Both the position numbers and the translations under genes were made by a program. Source: Sphingobacterium sp. SYP-B4668 (GTDB lineage: Bacteria > Bacteroidota > Bacteroidia > Sphingobacteriales > Sphingobacteriaceae). Taken from it: DNA of 64,000 nt. The stretch's first letter is position 1. The number at the start of each line of letters is the position of its first letter. This document shows, piece by piece, positions 43,422 to 52,082 of this stretch. The stretch spans positions 2,666,001-2,730,000 of the forward strand of contig NZ_CP115483.1 of the NCBI RefSeq assembly GCF_027627455.1, in the 5' to 3' direction. The notes under the pieces were generated by a model. That model made no database searches. It was not told the DNA's origin and saw only the letters and a program-made list of their open reading frames with translations.

Positions 43422-45011
43422 ATGACTGAAGAGAGAGATGAAGTATTGGTCTCGCACTTATCCAAGCAAGGTGTAGACGACAAAATGGTAATGGGGCATC
43501 CCGCAGGATTGTTTGTATTGTTTTTTACAGAGATGTGGGAGCGGTTTAGCTACTATGGTATGCGGGCACTCTTGACTGTGTTTTTGGTAAGCGAGATAGC
43601 CAAAGGCGGCTGGGGCTGGAGCAACGAGGAAGCGATGAAGCTTTACGGCGTATACACAGGACTTGTATATTTGACCCCCTTGCTTGGCGGAATCATTGCT
43701 GATAAGTTGACCGGATATAAAAGAGCCATCCTGATTGGCGCATTAATCATGACCTTAGGGCATGCGTCTATGGCCTTGGAAGGATTTTCATCCAATTTCT
43801 TCTACCTAGGCCTTATCCTAATGATTCTTGGTAATGGGATGTTCAAACCCAATATCTCGTCCATGGTTGGTAAACTCTATCCCGATACGAGCTCAAAGAA
43901 AGATGCAGCGTATACTATTTTCTATATGGGAATTAATGCAGGTGCATTTTTGGGCATGTTGCTCTGTGGATATATTGGTGAAAAGGTAGGGTGGCACTAT
44001 GGATTTGGATTGGCGGGAGTATTTATGTTCTTCGGTATGCTCCAATTTTATTTTGGAGAGAAGATATTTGGCCTTATAGGTGAAAACCCAAAAGTAATCA
44101 AAGCCGATCACGACCGTAAAGTTGCCGCAAATGAAGAGCAAGATGAGATACTTCCTTCCAATGTGATACGTGACCGACTGATCGTAGTTGCTGTACTGAT
44201 GCTGGCAAGTATTGTATTTTTCTTTGCATTTGAACAGGCAGGTGGATCCATGACCATTTTTGCAAAAGACTACACCCAGCGTGTGCTGGATGGAGGAATG
44301 GCATCTGCATTTAAATGGGTAGACGCGGCATTGACGATATTTCCAATCTTGATCGTCACATTGGTCTTGGCACGTTTAGCTTCCAAGATATACGTTAAAT
44401 ACCCGTTGACTATTCTTTTTACAGCTGTTTCTTTTGCTATTATTTGGGTATTGGGTATCTGGAAAGTGCACCGTGAGTTTACCTCTTTCGGTACAGAAGT
44501 GACGGTATCTTGGTTCCAGATATTAAATTCGTTCTTTATTGTAACCTTAGCTTCTGGATTTAGTAAATTATGGGAGAAGGTATGGAATCCATCTGGACCT
44601 GTAAAATTTGCCTTGGGGCTCATTTTGGTCGGAATTGGTTTCGCAGCCCTTTCGTATGGAAGCCTTTCTATACCTCAAGGTGCCAAAACGGCATCCGTGA
44701 GCATGATATGGCTGGTGTTGGCGTATTTTTTCCATACTACCGGCGAACTATGTTTATCACCGGTAGGATTATCGTATGTAAGTAAGCTGTCCCCTAAGAA
44801 ATTTTTGGGTTTGCTATTCGGCTTTTGGTTTTGCGCATCTGCTATTGCGAATTTCCTAGGTGGATTTATGGGGGCGTATATCGATAAGATTACGGAAACA
44901 CATTCTATGTCCTATTTCTTCATGATATTCACCATCATTCCGGTGGCCACTGCATTGTTGCTCATTATCTTTAATCCAATATTAAAGAAGATGATGCATG
45001 GAATTCGTTAA
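43422..45011 (+). CDS. POT-family proton-coupled oligopeptide transporter (first of three)
   Basis: A 529-residue, 14-helix-type inner-membrane symporter that imports di- and tripeptides with protons. The ExxER motif is in FFTEMWERFSYYGMRALL (the Glu and Arg that couple peptide to proton), the PTR2 signature in GGIIADKLTGYKRAILIGALIM, and the second signature in YTIFYMGINAGAFLGMLLCG. A C-terminal block GELCLSPVGLSYVSKLSPKKF is shared with its two neighbours. Own terminator downstream; 147-bp leader upstream. Confidence 0.92.
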   Translation: MTEERDEVLVSHLSKQGVDDKMVMGHPAGLFVLFFTEMWERFSYYGMRALLTVFLVSEIAKGGWGWSNEEAMKLYGVYTGLVYLTPLLGGIIADKLTGYKRAILIGALIMTLGHASMALEGFSSNFFYLGLILMILGNGMFKPNISSMVGKLYPDTSSKKDAAYTIFYMGINAGAFLGMLLCGYIGEKVGWHYGFGLAGVFMFFGMLQFYFGEKIFGLIGENPKVIKADHDRKVAANEEQDEILPSNVIRDRLIVVAVLMLASIVFFFAFEQAGGSMTIFAKDYTQRVLDGGMASAFKWVDAALTIFPILIVTLVLARLASKIYVKYPLTILFTAVSFAIIWVLGIWKVHREFTSFGTEVTVSWFQILNSFFIVTLASGFSKLWEKVWNPSGPVKFALGLILVGIGFAALSYGSLSIPQGAKTASVSMIWLVLAYFFHTTGELCLSPVGLSYVSKLSPKKFLGLLFGFWFCASAIANFLGGFMGAYIDKITETHSMSYFFMIFTIIPVATALLLIIFNPILKKMMHGIR

Positions 45012-45030
45012 CCACAAGATATTTACACAC

Positions 45031-45057
45031 AAAAGCACCTCTAGGGGTGCTTTTTTT
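45031..45057 (+). terminator. Terminator after the first POT gene
   Basis: AAAAGCACC (45031-45039) pairs with GGTGCTTTT (45046-45054) around TCTAGG, followed by further T residues. Confidence 0.88.
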
Positions 45058-45370
45058 GTTTCTAAATCCTTTCGCAATAAGATAAATTTATACCTTTGTG
45101 GATGTTTTAAAGACCAAAATTTGGGCAAAAGGCATGGGTTGACTAGGTGTATATAAAACACCCATAATCACTTTTGTAAGGCGGTTGAACTTCGTTTAAA
45201 CCAGCTCTTTTTACACGTATAATGACGGGAAGACCGCATTAACAATTTAGATATATGAAATATCCATATAGCACTAACTCCGCAAACACCAATGATGGTC
45301 ATGATTTCATGATCCGCTTGCGCTCGGGTTGGATATTCCATATGGCCACAAAAAATCAAACTACATATAT
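45058..45370 (+). promoter_or_regulatory. Leader of the second POT gene with inverted repeats
   Basis: 313 bp without a gene. TACCTTTG (45091-45098) is a perfect -7 box, though its -33 box is weak. ATATGAAATATCCA (45253-45266) and TGGATATTCCATAT (45330-45343) are complementary at 13 of 14 positions and would enclose a 63-nt loop in the leader, the second arm ending 27 bp before the ATG. A possible leader structure; no known riboswitch was recognised. Confidence 0.4.
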
Positions 45371-47155
45371 ATGAACGATCAAAATCGTGCTGTATCAGGC
45401 GCGCTTGAGAATGATGGAATCGATCAATCGACAGTGCTGGGACATCCATCCGGACTATTAGTGCTTTTTTTTACGGAGATGTGGGAGCGGTTTTCCTATT
45501 ACGGAATGCGTGTACTTCTCATTCAATTCTTGACCTCGGCAGTTATTTTTGGTAGTCCTTTCTCTGGATGGGGATGGACAGCTGAGCAAGCTGGGGCACT
45601 TTACGGTACGTATGCGATGTTGGTCTACCTGACGCCAATATTGGGCGGAATAATTGCTGACCGTTATATTGGCTCGAGGTGGGCAGTCATCATTGGAGCA
45701 GCTATTATGACTTTAGGGCACGCAGCTATGGCCTTCGACTCTTCATTCATGTTTTTTACCGGATTAGGCTGTTTGATTATCGGTACAGGCTTCTTTAAGC
45801 CGAATATGCCTTCTATACTTGGCGAAATGTACAAACACCTTCCTGAAAAGAAGGATGGTGCATATACTATCTTTTATATGGGGGTCAATGCAGGTGCATT
45901 CTTTGGTATGATGCTGTGCGGATATCTAGCCGAGGAAGTTGGTTGGCACTGGGGATTTGGGCTTGCGGGTATCTTCATGTTATTGGGTACTATACAGTTT
46001 TGGGCAGCAAAACCTTTAATGGGCAATCTTGGGGTGCTTGATAAAGCAGCTAAGGCGGAAGCTAAGAAAGTCACCATAGCACATAAAGAGGAAGAAGAAC
46101 GGAATCCATATACGACATTTGACATGGTGCTGATCGGTATTATCACGGTAATTGGTTTTATGTATGCGTTCAATGATCCTTTGTCAAAAAACGGTGTCAT
46201 TGATATCTTTAAATTTTTGGACACAGAGCACCTCAGGGGGCAATTCTTAATGATATTTATAGCCCTTATTATATTCATCTACCTGATCGTATCCCGTATC
46301 ATGCGTTATGGAAATGTGGTGCGTGATCGCATGTTTGCCGTGATTTTGTTGGCCTTTTTCTTGATTTTCTTCTTTATGAGTTTTGAGCAAGGTGCCACTT
46401 CATTGGTATTGGTCGCACGTGATCATATCGATAGGCAGCTTTCTGGAAATAGTTTATTGATTTTCAATATTGTCAATGCACTCTTCACCATCGTACCTTT
46501 AATTATTATATCTTGGGTGCTCATTCTGTTGGCGAAGGCGACGTGGAAGAAAATCGCATTCTCAAACATGATTTTATTGGTCTGCTTTATATTGATATGG
46601 GGAGCGGCGATTTGGATGCTGACGAATGAATTTACAGCGAAGACGTCTGAAATTAAAGTATCCTGGTTTTCAACGCTCAATTCATTTTTCATTATTGCAT
46701 TGGCTTCGTCGGTATCCAAGATATGGGAGTCCAAATACAATCCATCAGCAGCGTTTAAATATGGATTTGGTCTTATACTAGTGGCAATTGGATTCTTAAT
46801 ATTAGGACTGGGATCTATTGGCATCAGTGAGCACGTGAAGATTTCCATGATTTTTCTGGTCCTGACTTATCTTTTCCATACTCTTGGGGAGTTGTTTATT
46901 TCACCAGTAGGACTATCATATGTCTCCAAGCTGGTGCCTGCCCGTATGCTGGCCTTTATGTTTGGCGTGTGGTATTTGGCGATTGCGATTGCACAGAAGC
47001 TTGCTGCTATATTAGGAGGGCAGGTCGAAATCATTAAAGAGGAATACTCGTTGAGCCATTTTTTCTTTTTGTTTACAGCAATCCCAGCAGGAGCGGGTCT
47101 TCTTGTGATGCTCCTAAACCCCGTCATCAAACGCTTGATGCACGGTGTAAAATAG
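45371..47155 (+). CDS. POT-family proton-coupled oligopeptide transporter (second of three)
   Basis: A 594-residue paralogue of the preceding transporter, beginning MNDQNRAV at 45371; a frame from 45329 adds 14 residues with no support. ExxER lies in FFTEMWERFSYYGMRVLL and the family signatures in GGIIADRYIGSRWAVIIGAA and YTIFYMGVNAGAFFGMMLCG. Compared with the first copy it has a longer central cytoplasmic region and an extra segment (about 255-320: EEEERNPYTTFDMVLIGIIT and DIFKFLDTEHLRGQFLMIFI), which suggests different regulation or substrates. Own terminator. Confidence 0.92.
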   Translation: MNDQNRAVSGALENDGIDQSTVLGHPSGLLVLFFTEMWERFSYYGMRVLLIQFLTSAVIFGSPFSGWGWTAEQAGALYGTYAMLVYLTPILGGIIADRYIGSRWAVIIGAAIMTLGHAAMAFDSSFMFFTGLGCLIIGTGFFKPNMPSILGEMYKHLPEKKDGAYTIFYMGVNAGAFFGMMLCGYLAEEVGWHWGFGLAGIFMLLGTIQFWAAKPLMGNLGVLDKAAKAEAKKVTIAHKEEEERNPYTTFDMVLIGIITVIGFMYAFNDPLSKNGVIDIFKFLDTEHLRGQFLMIFIALIIFIYLIVSRIMRYGNVVRDRMFAVILLAFFLIFFFMSFEQGATSLVLVARDHIDRQLSGNSLLIFNIVNALFTIVPLIIISWVLILLAKATWKKIAFSNMILLVCFILIWGAAIWMLTNEFTAKTSEIKVSWFSTLNSFFIIALASSVSKIWESKYNPSAAFKYGFGLILVAIGFLILGLGSIGISEHVKISMIFLVLTYLFHTLGELFISPVGLSYVSKLVPARMLAFMFGVWYLAIAIAQKLAAILGGQVEIIKEEYSLSHFFFLFTAIPAGAGLLVMLLNPVIKRLMHGVK

Positions 47156-47164
47156 AAAAGCTTG

Positions 47165-47198
47165 AAGCTTCCCTCCCAAAATGAGGGAAGCTTTTTTT
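47165..47198 (+). terminator. Terminator after the second POT gene
   Basis: AAGCTTCCCTC (47165-47175) pairs with GAGGGAAGCTT (47183-47193) around CCAAAAT, then T residues. Confidence 0.92.
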
Positions 47199-47265
47199 AT
47201 AGTAACATAGGTATTCAAAATAAAAATGGACCCTTTGAGCGGTTCTTATCACAATAGCAGGTAGA

Positions 47266-48753
47266 ATGGAACATAGAGAACAGACTTTAGCCGAAATCCA
47301 GAATTTTGACGGAAAATATCCGAAGCAGCTTTGGTATTTATTTTTGGTAGAGATGTGGGAGCGATTTTGCTTCTACGGCATGCGGGGCGTATTGGCCATC
47401 TTCATGGTCGACCAGCTTTTTTTATCGGATAAAGAGGCAAATTTAAAATACGGGGCTATCCAGGCATTCGTGTATGCTTTTACGTTTGTAGGTGGAATTT
47501 TTGCAGACCGCATACTTGGTTTTAAACGTTCGCTGACGTTTGGTGCCATCATGATGATAGCGGGTAATGGACTGATAGCCGTCAATCCCCATGATTTTTT
47601 CTACTTCGGAATCACCCTGACGATTATCGGTACCGGATTTTTTAAGCCCAATATCTCTTCGATGGTGGGAGAGCTGTATAAGGATGGTGACCCGCGTAGA
47701 GATGCTGGATTTGGTGTTTTCTACTCAGGAATCAACGTAGGTGCGCTTGCGGGAGGTGCGCTATGTGTCTGGTTGGGTAAAGAGCACTCTTGGAATTTGG
47801 CTTTTCTGGCTGCGGCCGTGGTGATGGTCATCGGGTTATTTATCTTTTTGATGACGAAGAAATTTTTGGGACCCATTGGTGAGAGCCCAATCCTACACTT
47901 ACCCAAAGCAAAAAAAACTGCCCAAGAGATAATGGTCTACGTGGGCGCTTTGGCCTGTATACCTTTGATCTTTATCATGATCCACAATACCGGATATACG
48001 GACATGTTCATGTATATCATTGGCCCGCTGGCGTTGCTGTACTTTCTTTATTATACTTTTGCAGAGAAAGAGCGTAAAGCGCGTCAGCAGCTTATAGCGG
48101 CTCTGATCTTAATCCTGTTTTCCATATTATTCTTTGCTATATTTGAACAAGCCGGTGGATCGTTGGCCCTATTTGCAAACAGCAACCTTCATCGCGACCT
48201 CCTGTTTTTTAGTATTGATCCCAATATCGTGAACAATGGCGCCAATTCGTTGTTCGTGATTATATTCAGCCCTTTATTAGGTCTACTTTGGTTGGCTATG
48301 GCCAAAAAGAAAATCGAACCTAATACCGTCGTTAAATTTGGATTGGGTTTTTTGCTGTTAGGCTTGGCTTACTATATCTTCTTTGCCACACGTTTTTTTG
48401 CTGATGCTGATGGCAAGACTTCTTTGGGTGTATTTACGCTTGCTTATCTAGCAGTGACAGTAGGGGAATTGTGCCTATCTCCGATAGGACTGTCTATGGT
48501 GACCAAATTGTCTCCAAAACATCTTGGTGGGATGATGATGGGTCTTTGGTTTTTGGCAAGTGCCTACGGACAGTATTTGGCGGGTCTTTTGGGTGCTGGG
48601 ATGACAGCACCAGATGAAAATGCTTCTTTGATGGATAAATTGCTGGCTTACACGGATGGATATAAGCAGCTGGGACTATATGCACTAGCAGCTGGTGTGC
48701 TCTTAATCGTAATCTCGCCACTAGTAAAGAAATTGATGAATGGTGTGAAGTAA
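47266..48753 (+). CDS. POT-family proton-coupled oligopeptide transporter (third of three)
   Basis: A 495-residue POT transporter, the shortest and most divergent of the three. ExxER lies in FLVEMWERFCFYGMRGVL; the signatures are GGIFADRILGFKRSLTFGAI and GFGVFYSGINVGALAGGALC. The C-terminal block GELCLSPIGLSMVTKLSPKHL matches the neighbours. Its N-terminus (MEHREQTLAEIQNFDGKYP) differs from the 'HPSGLFVLFFTEM' form of the first two, so it probably is not a very recent duplicate. Own terminator. Confidence 0.92.
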   Translation: MEHREQTLAEIQNFDGKYPKQLWYLFLVEMWERFCFYGMRGVLAIFMVDQLFLSDKEANLKYGAIQAFVYAFTFVGGIFADRILGFKRSLTFGAIMMIAGNGLIAVNPHDFFYFGITLTIIGTGFFKPNISSMVGELYKDGDPRRDAGFGVFYSGINVGALAGGALCVWLGKEHSWNLAFLAAAVVMVIGLFIFLMTKKFLGPIGESPILHLPKAKKTAQEIMVYVGALACIPLIFIMIHNTGYTDMFMYIIGPLALLYFLYYTFAEKERKARQQLIAALILILFSILFFAIFEQAGGSLALFANSNLHRDLLFFSIDPNIVNNGANSLFVIIFSPLLGLLWLAMAKKKIEPNTVVKFGLGFLLLGLAYYIFFATRFFADADGKTSLGVFTLAYLAVTVGELCLSPIGLSMVTKLSPKHLGGMMMGLWFLASAYGQYLAGLLGAGMTAPDENASLMDKLLAYTDGYKQLGLYALAAGVLLIVISPLVKKLMNGVK

Positions 48754-48780
48754 TGGTTTTCTACGATAGGCTGCAATAGA

Positions 48781-48819
48781 ATGCGGGTCTGGATGTATAC
48801 AGACCCGCATTTTGTTTTT
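48781..48819 (+). terminator. Terminator after the third POT gene
   Basis: ATGCGGGTCT (48781-48790) pairs perfectly with AGACCCGCAT (48801-48810) around a 10-nt loop, followed by TTTGTTTTTG. Confidence 0.92.
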
Positions 48820-48979
48820 GGTCCTCAAATGGCATGGGTTAGACCTTATGGAATTCGAATTATTCAAGCGGCTAAAATAGCGTCAATAACCTCTAAAAAA
48901 GCGATAATCAACTTCTATATGCTACATAAATAAATTGCATATGAAGGCAAATTTATCTAAGTTTACATCAATTTATTTT

Positions 48980-49711
48980 ATGCAAAATACAGATAGCTTA
49001 GTCATCATTCCGACTTACAACGAAAAGGAAAATATCGAAAAGATCATCCGAAAGGTCTTTTCGCTAGCCGTAGCATTTGACATCTTGATTGTGGATGACG
49101 GATCGCCGGATGGGACTGCCGATATTGTAAAAGGGTTGCAAGATGAATTTGGCGAAAGGCTATCAATTGAGGAGCGGAAAGGAAAATTGGGACTCGGCAC
49201 CGCCTATATACATGGATTCAAATGGGCCCTAAATAAGGGGTATGCTTATATTTTTGAGATGGATGCCGATTTCAGCCACAATCCGGAGGACCTGTTGAAG
49301 TTGAGGCAAGCGTGTATGGACGGGGCAGATATGACAATAGGATCACGCTATGTGAAAGGCGTAAATGTAGTAAATTGGCCTATGAGCCGGGTATTGATGT
49401 CATACTTTGCTTCAGTATATGTCCGTTTTATTACCGGGATAGCTATACAAGATGCTACCGCAGGTTTTGTTTGTTTTAGACGTCGTGTACTCGAAAAAAT
49501 CCCCTTGGATCAAATCAAATTTGTGGGCTATGCCTTTCAGATCGAGATGAAATTTACGGCATTGCAGTATGGTTTTAAGGTGGAGGAAGTGCCCATTATC
49601 TTCACCGATAGGACAGAAGGTACATCCAAGATGAGCACCAAGATCTTTAGAGAAGCTTTTTTGGGGGTCATCCAATTGAAAGTAAGCAGCTGGTTTAAAA
49701 AATATAATTAG
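48980..49711 (+). CDS. Polyprenol monophosphomannose synthase (GT2 family)
   Basis: A dolichol-phosphate-mannose-synthase-like glycosyltransferase of 243 residues that would load mannose (or another sugar) on a polyprenyl phosphate. GT2 motifs are LVIIPTYNEKENIEKII at the N-terminus, ILIVDDGSPDGTADIV, MDADFSHNPEDLLKL (the metal-binding DxD region) and GADMTIGSRYVKGVNVVNWP. There is no C-terminal membrane domain of the GtrA or multi-helix type, so it is the short soluble or peripheral form. ATG 48980 is chosen because it starts 4 residues before the first beta strand; the frame from 48935 adds a non-conserved leader. The next gene, ruvB, is 30 bp downstream. Confidence 0.9.
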   Translation: MQNTDSLVIIPTYNEKENIEKIIRKVFSLAVAFDILIVDDGSPDGTADIVKGLQDEFGERLSIEERKGKLGLGTAYIHGFKWALNKGYAYIFEMDADFSHNPEDLLKLRQACMDGADMTIGSRYVKGVNVVNWPMSRVLMSYFASVYVRFITGIAIQDATAGFVCFRRRVLEKIPLDQIKFVGYAFQIEMKFTALQYGFKVEEVPIIFTDRTEGTSKMSTKIFREAFLGVIQLKVSSWFKKYN

Positions 49712-49741
49712 AATAACGACGTTAAGTATAGAAGAAGAGAT

Positions 49742-50764
49742 ATGAACGAATTCCTTGACCCCAATTCTGAGCGATTAAACCCAGTAGAACGTGACCTTGA
49801 ACGCGTCCTCAGACCTCAAACGTTTGAGGATTTTACGGGACAGGAAAAGATTTTGGAAAATCTGGCTGTCTTTGTAAAGGCTGCCAAATTGAGGGGGGAA
49901 GCCCTGGACCACGTTCTTTTGCATGGCCCCCCGGGACTTGGGAAGACGACCTTGTCGAATATCATTGCTAACGAAATGGGGGTGGGCTTCAAAGTAACTT
50001 CGGGTCCTGTATTGGACAAACCTGGAGATCTAGCTGGACTGCTGACCAATCTGGAAGAGGGAGATATTCTTTTTATAGACGAGATACATCGCCTGAGCCC
50101 TATTGTCGAGGAGTATCTATACTCTGCAATGGAAGACTTTAAAATAGATATCATGTTGGAGACTGGGCCCAATGCGCGCTCTGTACAGATATCGCTGAGC
50201 CCATTTACCCTTGTAGGGGCAACCACTCGGTCGGGGTTGCTAACCTCACCATTGCGGGCTCGATTTGGAATTAACTCAAGGCTACAGTATTATGATGCTA
50301 AGCTGTTGACTACAATCGTATTACGATCGGCCAGTATCTTGAATACACCTATATCGGATGAAGGTGCTTATGAGATCGCTCGGCGGAGTAGGGGCACCCC
50401 ACGTATTGCCAACGCACTTTTGCGTCGTACACGAGATTTTGCACAGATTAAAGGTAACGGTTCCATCGATAGAGCTATTGCTCAATATGCGTTGAACGCG
50501 TTAAATGTTGATGAGAATGGACTCGACGAAATGGATAACAGAATATTGTCCACTATTATCGATAAATTTAAAGGTGGCCCAGTAGGTCTCAAAACAATAG
50601 CAACAGCGGTAGGAGAAGATGAAGGTACGATAGAAGAGGTATATGAACCTTTCTTAATTCAGGAGGGATATCTGATGCGTACCTCTCGAGGAAGGGAATG
50701 TACCGATACCGCATTCAAACATCTAGGACGCGTCAATCACAGCAAAGGAAATACACTGTTTTAA
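49742..50764 (+). CDS. ruvB: Holliday junction branch-migration helicase RuvB
   Basis: The hexameric motor of the RuvAB complex. AAA+ motifs: Walker [13 protein letters not shown] (about residues 60-71), Walker [13 protein letters not shown], sensor 1 LVGATTRSG, and the arginine-finger region [11 protein letters not shown]. The C-terminal winged helix ([30 protein letters not shown]) is complete. 340 residues is the standard length. It is followed 21 bp later by an outer-membrane protein gene. Confidence 0.98.
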   Translation: MNEFLDPNSERLNPVERDLERVLRPQTFEDFTGQEKILENLAVFVKAAKLRGEALDHVLLHGPPGLGKTTLSNIIANEMGVGFKVTSGPVLDKPGDLAGLLTNLEEGDILFIDEIHRLSPIVEEYLYSAMEDFKIDIMLETGPNARSVQISLSPFTLVGATTRSGLLTSPLRARFGINSRLQYYDAKLLTTIVLRSASILNTPISDEGAYEIARRSRGTPRIANALLRRTRDFAQIKGNGSIDRAIAQYALNALNVDENGLDEMDNRILSTIIDKFKGGPVGLKTIATAVGEDEGTIEEVYEPFLIQEGYLMRTSRGRECTDTAFKHLGRVNHSKGNTLF

Positions 50765-50785
50765 TAATCACTCAAAGTCGACTAT

Positions 50786-51529
50786 ATGAAAAGAAGTCTT
50801 TTATACCTTTTAGCTCTTGCTTTACTAACTCCAATTAGCAGCTACGCTCAACTTGACTGCCCACCGGTGATAGGTGGTGCGCGAAAAGCGAATGACAAAT
50901 TTCACGTCACGCTAGGTGTGGGGCCAACGGTATTATATGGTGATGTACCCAAAGCAGGAATGGGCTTAGGGGCCTATCTCAAAGCTGACTATCGGATCTA
51001 CAAGGGGATAATGGTTGGGCTCGAAGGACAGATTGGCTCGCTGAAGGCAGAAGCGGTGTCAGATACTACAGATAAACGTAAAGCTAATAATAGTTACTAT
51101 GCGGGTTTTATAAATGTGACGGTGTATCCATTCCAATTTACCTCTACAGGCTCGTCCTATTCGTCACCGACGGAGTTATTATTGAACTCTATATACCTAG
51201 GTGTAGGATTTGGTGGCCTGCAAAGCAAATACAAGGAATTAAGGCATGCGGATGGTTTTGTAGATTATGGAGACGGTGCTGTCGCTGGTACTGCTAGGAT
51301 GCCTGAAAAAACAAAAAGCATGCTCTTTCCGGTTGCAAATGTTGGTGCCGCTATACCGATCAACAAATTCAATTATAAAAATCGGACAGGACGTTATTTC
51401 AGCGTGGTATTCAATGGGCAATTTTCTTTTGCAGATGATGAACTCGATGGATTTCGCGTGCCGCACTACAATTCCAAATCTAACGATATGTATGCATTCT
51501 ACACAGTAGGTGCTAGGTATTCTTTTTAA
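50786..51529 (+). CDS. Outer-membrane beta-barrel protein of unknown function
   Basis: A 247-residue protein with a signal peptide (MKRSLLYLLALALLTPISSYA, then QLD). Alternating aromatic/Gly strands such as FHVTLGVGPTVLYGD, GLGAYLKADYRIYKGIMVGLEGQIGS and YYAGFINVTVYPFQF, and a terminal aromatic residue (YTVGARYSF), mark a small barrel of about eight to ten strands. No family was recognised beyond this. Its 3' end overlaps the convergent gene by 17 bp. Confidence 0.78.
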   Translation: MKRSLLYLLALALLTPISSYAQLDCPPVIGGARKANDKFHVTLGVGPTVLYGDVPKAGMGLGAYLKADYRIYKGIMVGLEGQIGSLKAEAVSDTTDKRKANNSYYAGFINVTVYPFQFTSTGSSYSSPTELLLNSIYLGVGFGGLQSKYKELRHADGFVDYGDGAVAGTARMPEKTKSMLFPVANVGAAIPINKFNYKNRTGRYFSVVFNGQFSFADDELDGFRVPHYNSKSNDMYAFYTVGARYSF

Positions 51530-52082
51530 GTAAGCCGAGTATCTTTTTGCCTCTTGCTTGTATTGAAGGTGGTCCATTCTTTTTGAAAAAGTCGATTTGA
51601 GCCCAAAGTTCATCTTTTACCCAATCGTGACGCTGGCTTAAGAGGTACAGGATTTCAAAACAATTGGCGACTACGGCAACCGCCTTATTCGGCTTGATCA
51701 TCCAGCCAAATATGAGTTCAATCAATTCTTCTTCCTGCTCCATGGTAAGCTGGATGTTGATTTTTGAAGATAACAATTGAATGAGTATGTTGCCTGCAAT
51801 TCGTTGATTACCATCTATCTGTATTTCATGCAATCGCTCCAATACTGTCGGGTATACGCTGTCAAAGCTACTTGGATAAGCTTTGAGGTATTTTTCGAGG
51901 AGCCATATGGCATGTAAGGGAATGTTGTGCTCATTGCTAGTGAAACACAATTCTAGTAAGGACGGCACAACGAGTTCATCATGGCGGAAAGGGGAGAGCT
52001 GCTGTTGTTGATGACGAGCCAGGGTGTCCAGAAATCTGGTCTTCTGTTTCGCAAATTCTAGAACATCTTTAGGGGCATTCAT
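51513..52082 (-). CDS. HEAT-like helical protein coupled to the RecD-like helicase
   Basis: A 189-residue, all-helical soluble protein with no recognised name. Consecutive amphipathic helix pairs (LVVPSLLELCFTSNEHNIPL, HAIWLLEKYLKAYPSSFDSV, IAGNILIQLLSSKINIQL, EEELIELIFGWMIKPNKAVA, ANCFEILYLLSQRHDWVKDE) resemble HEAT/armadillo repeats. The ATG begins directly after the helicase stop (TAG then ATG, no spacer), so the two are translated together. It overlaps the barrel gene on the other strand by 17 bp. A role as a helicase accessory protein is only inferred. Confidence 0.7.
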   Translation of the reverse strand: MNAPKDVLEFAKQKTRFLDTLARHQQQQLSPFRHDELVVPSLLELCFTSNEHNIPLHAIWLLEKYLKAYPSSFDSVYPTVLERLHEIQIDGNQRIAGNILIQLLSSKINIQLTMEQEEELIELIFGWMIKPNKAVAVVANCFEILYLLSQRHDWVKDELWAQIDFFKKNGPPSIQARGKKILGLLKKNT

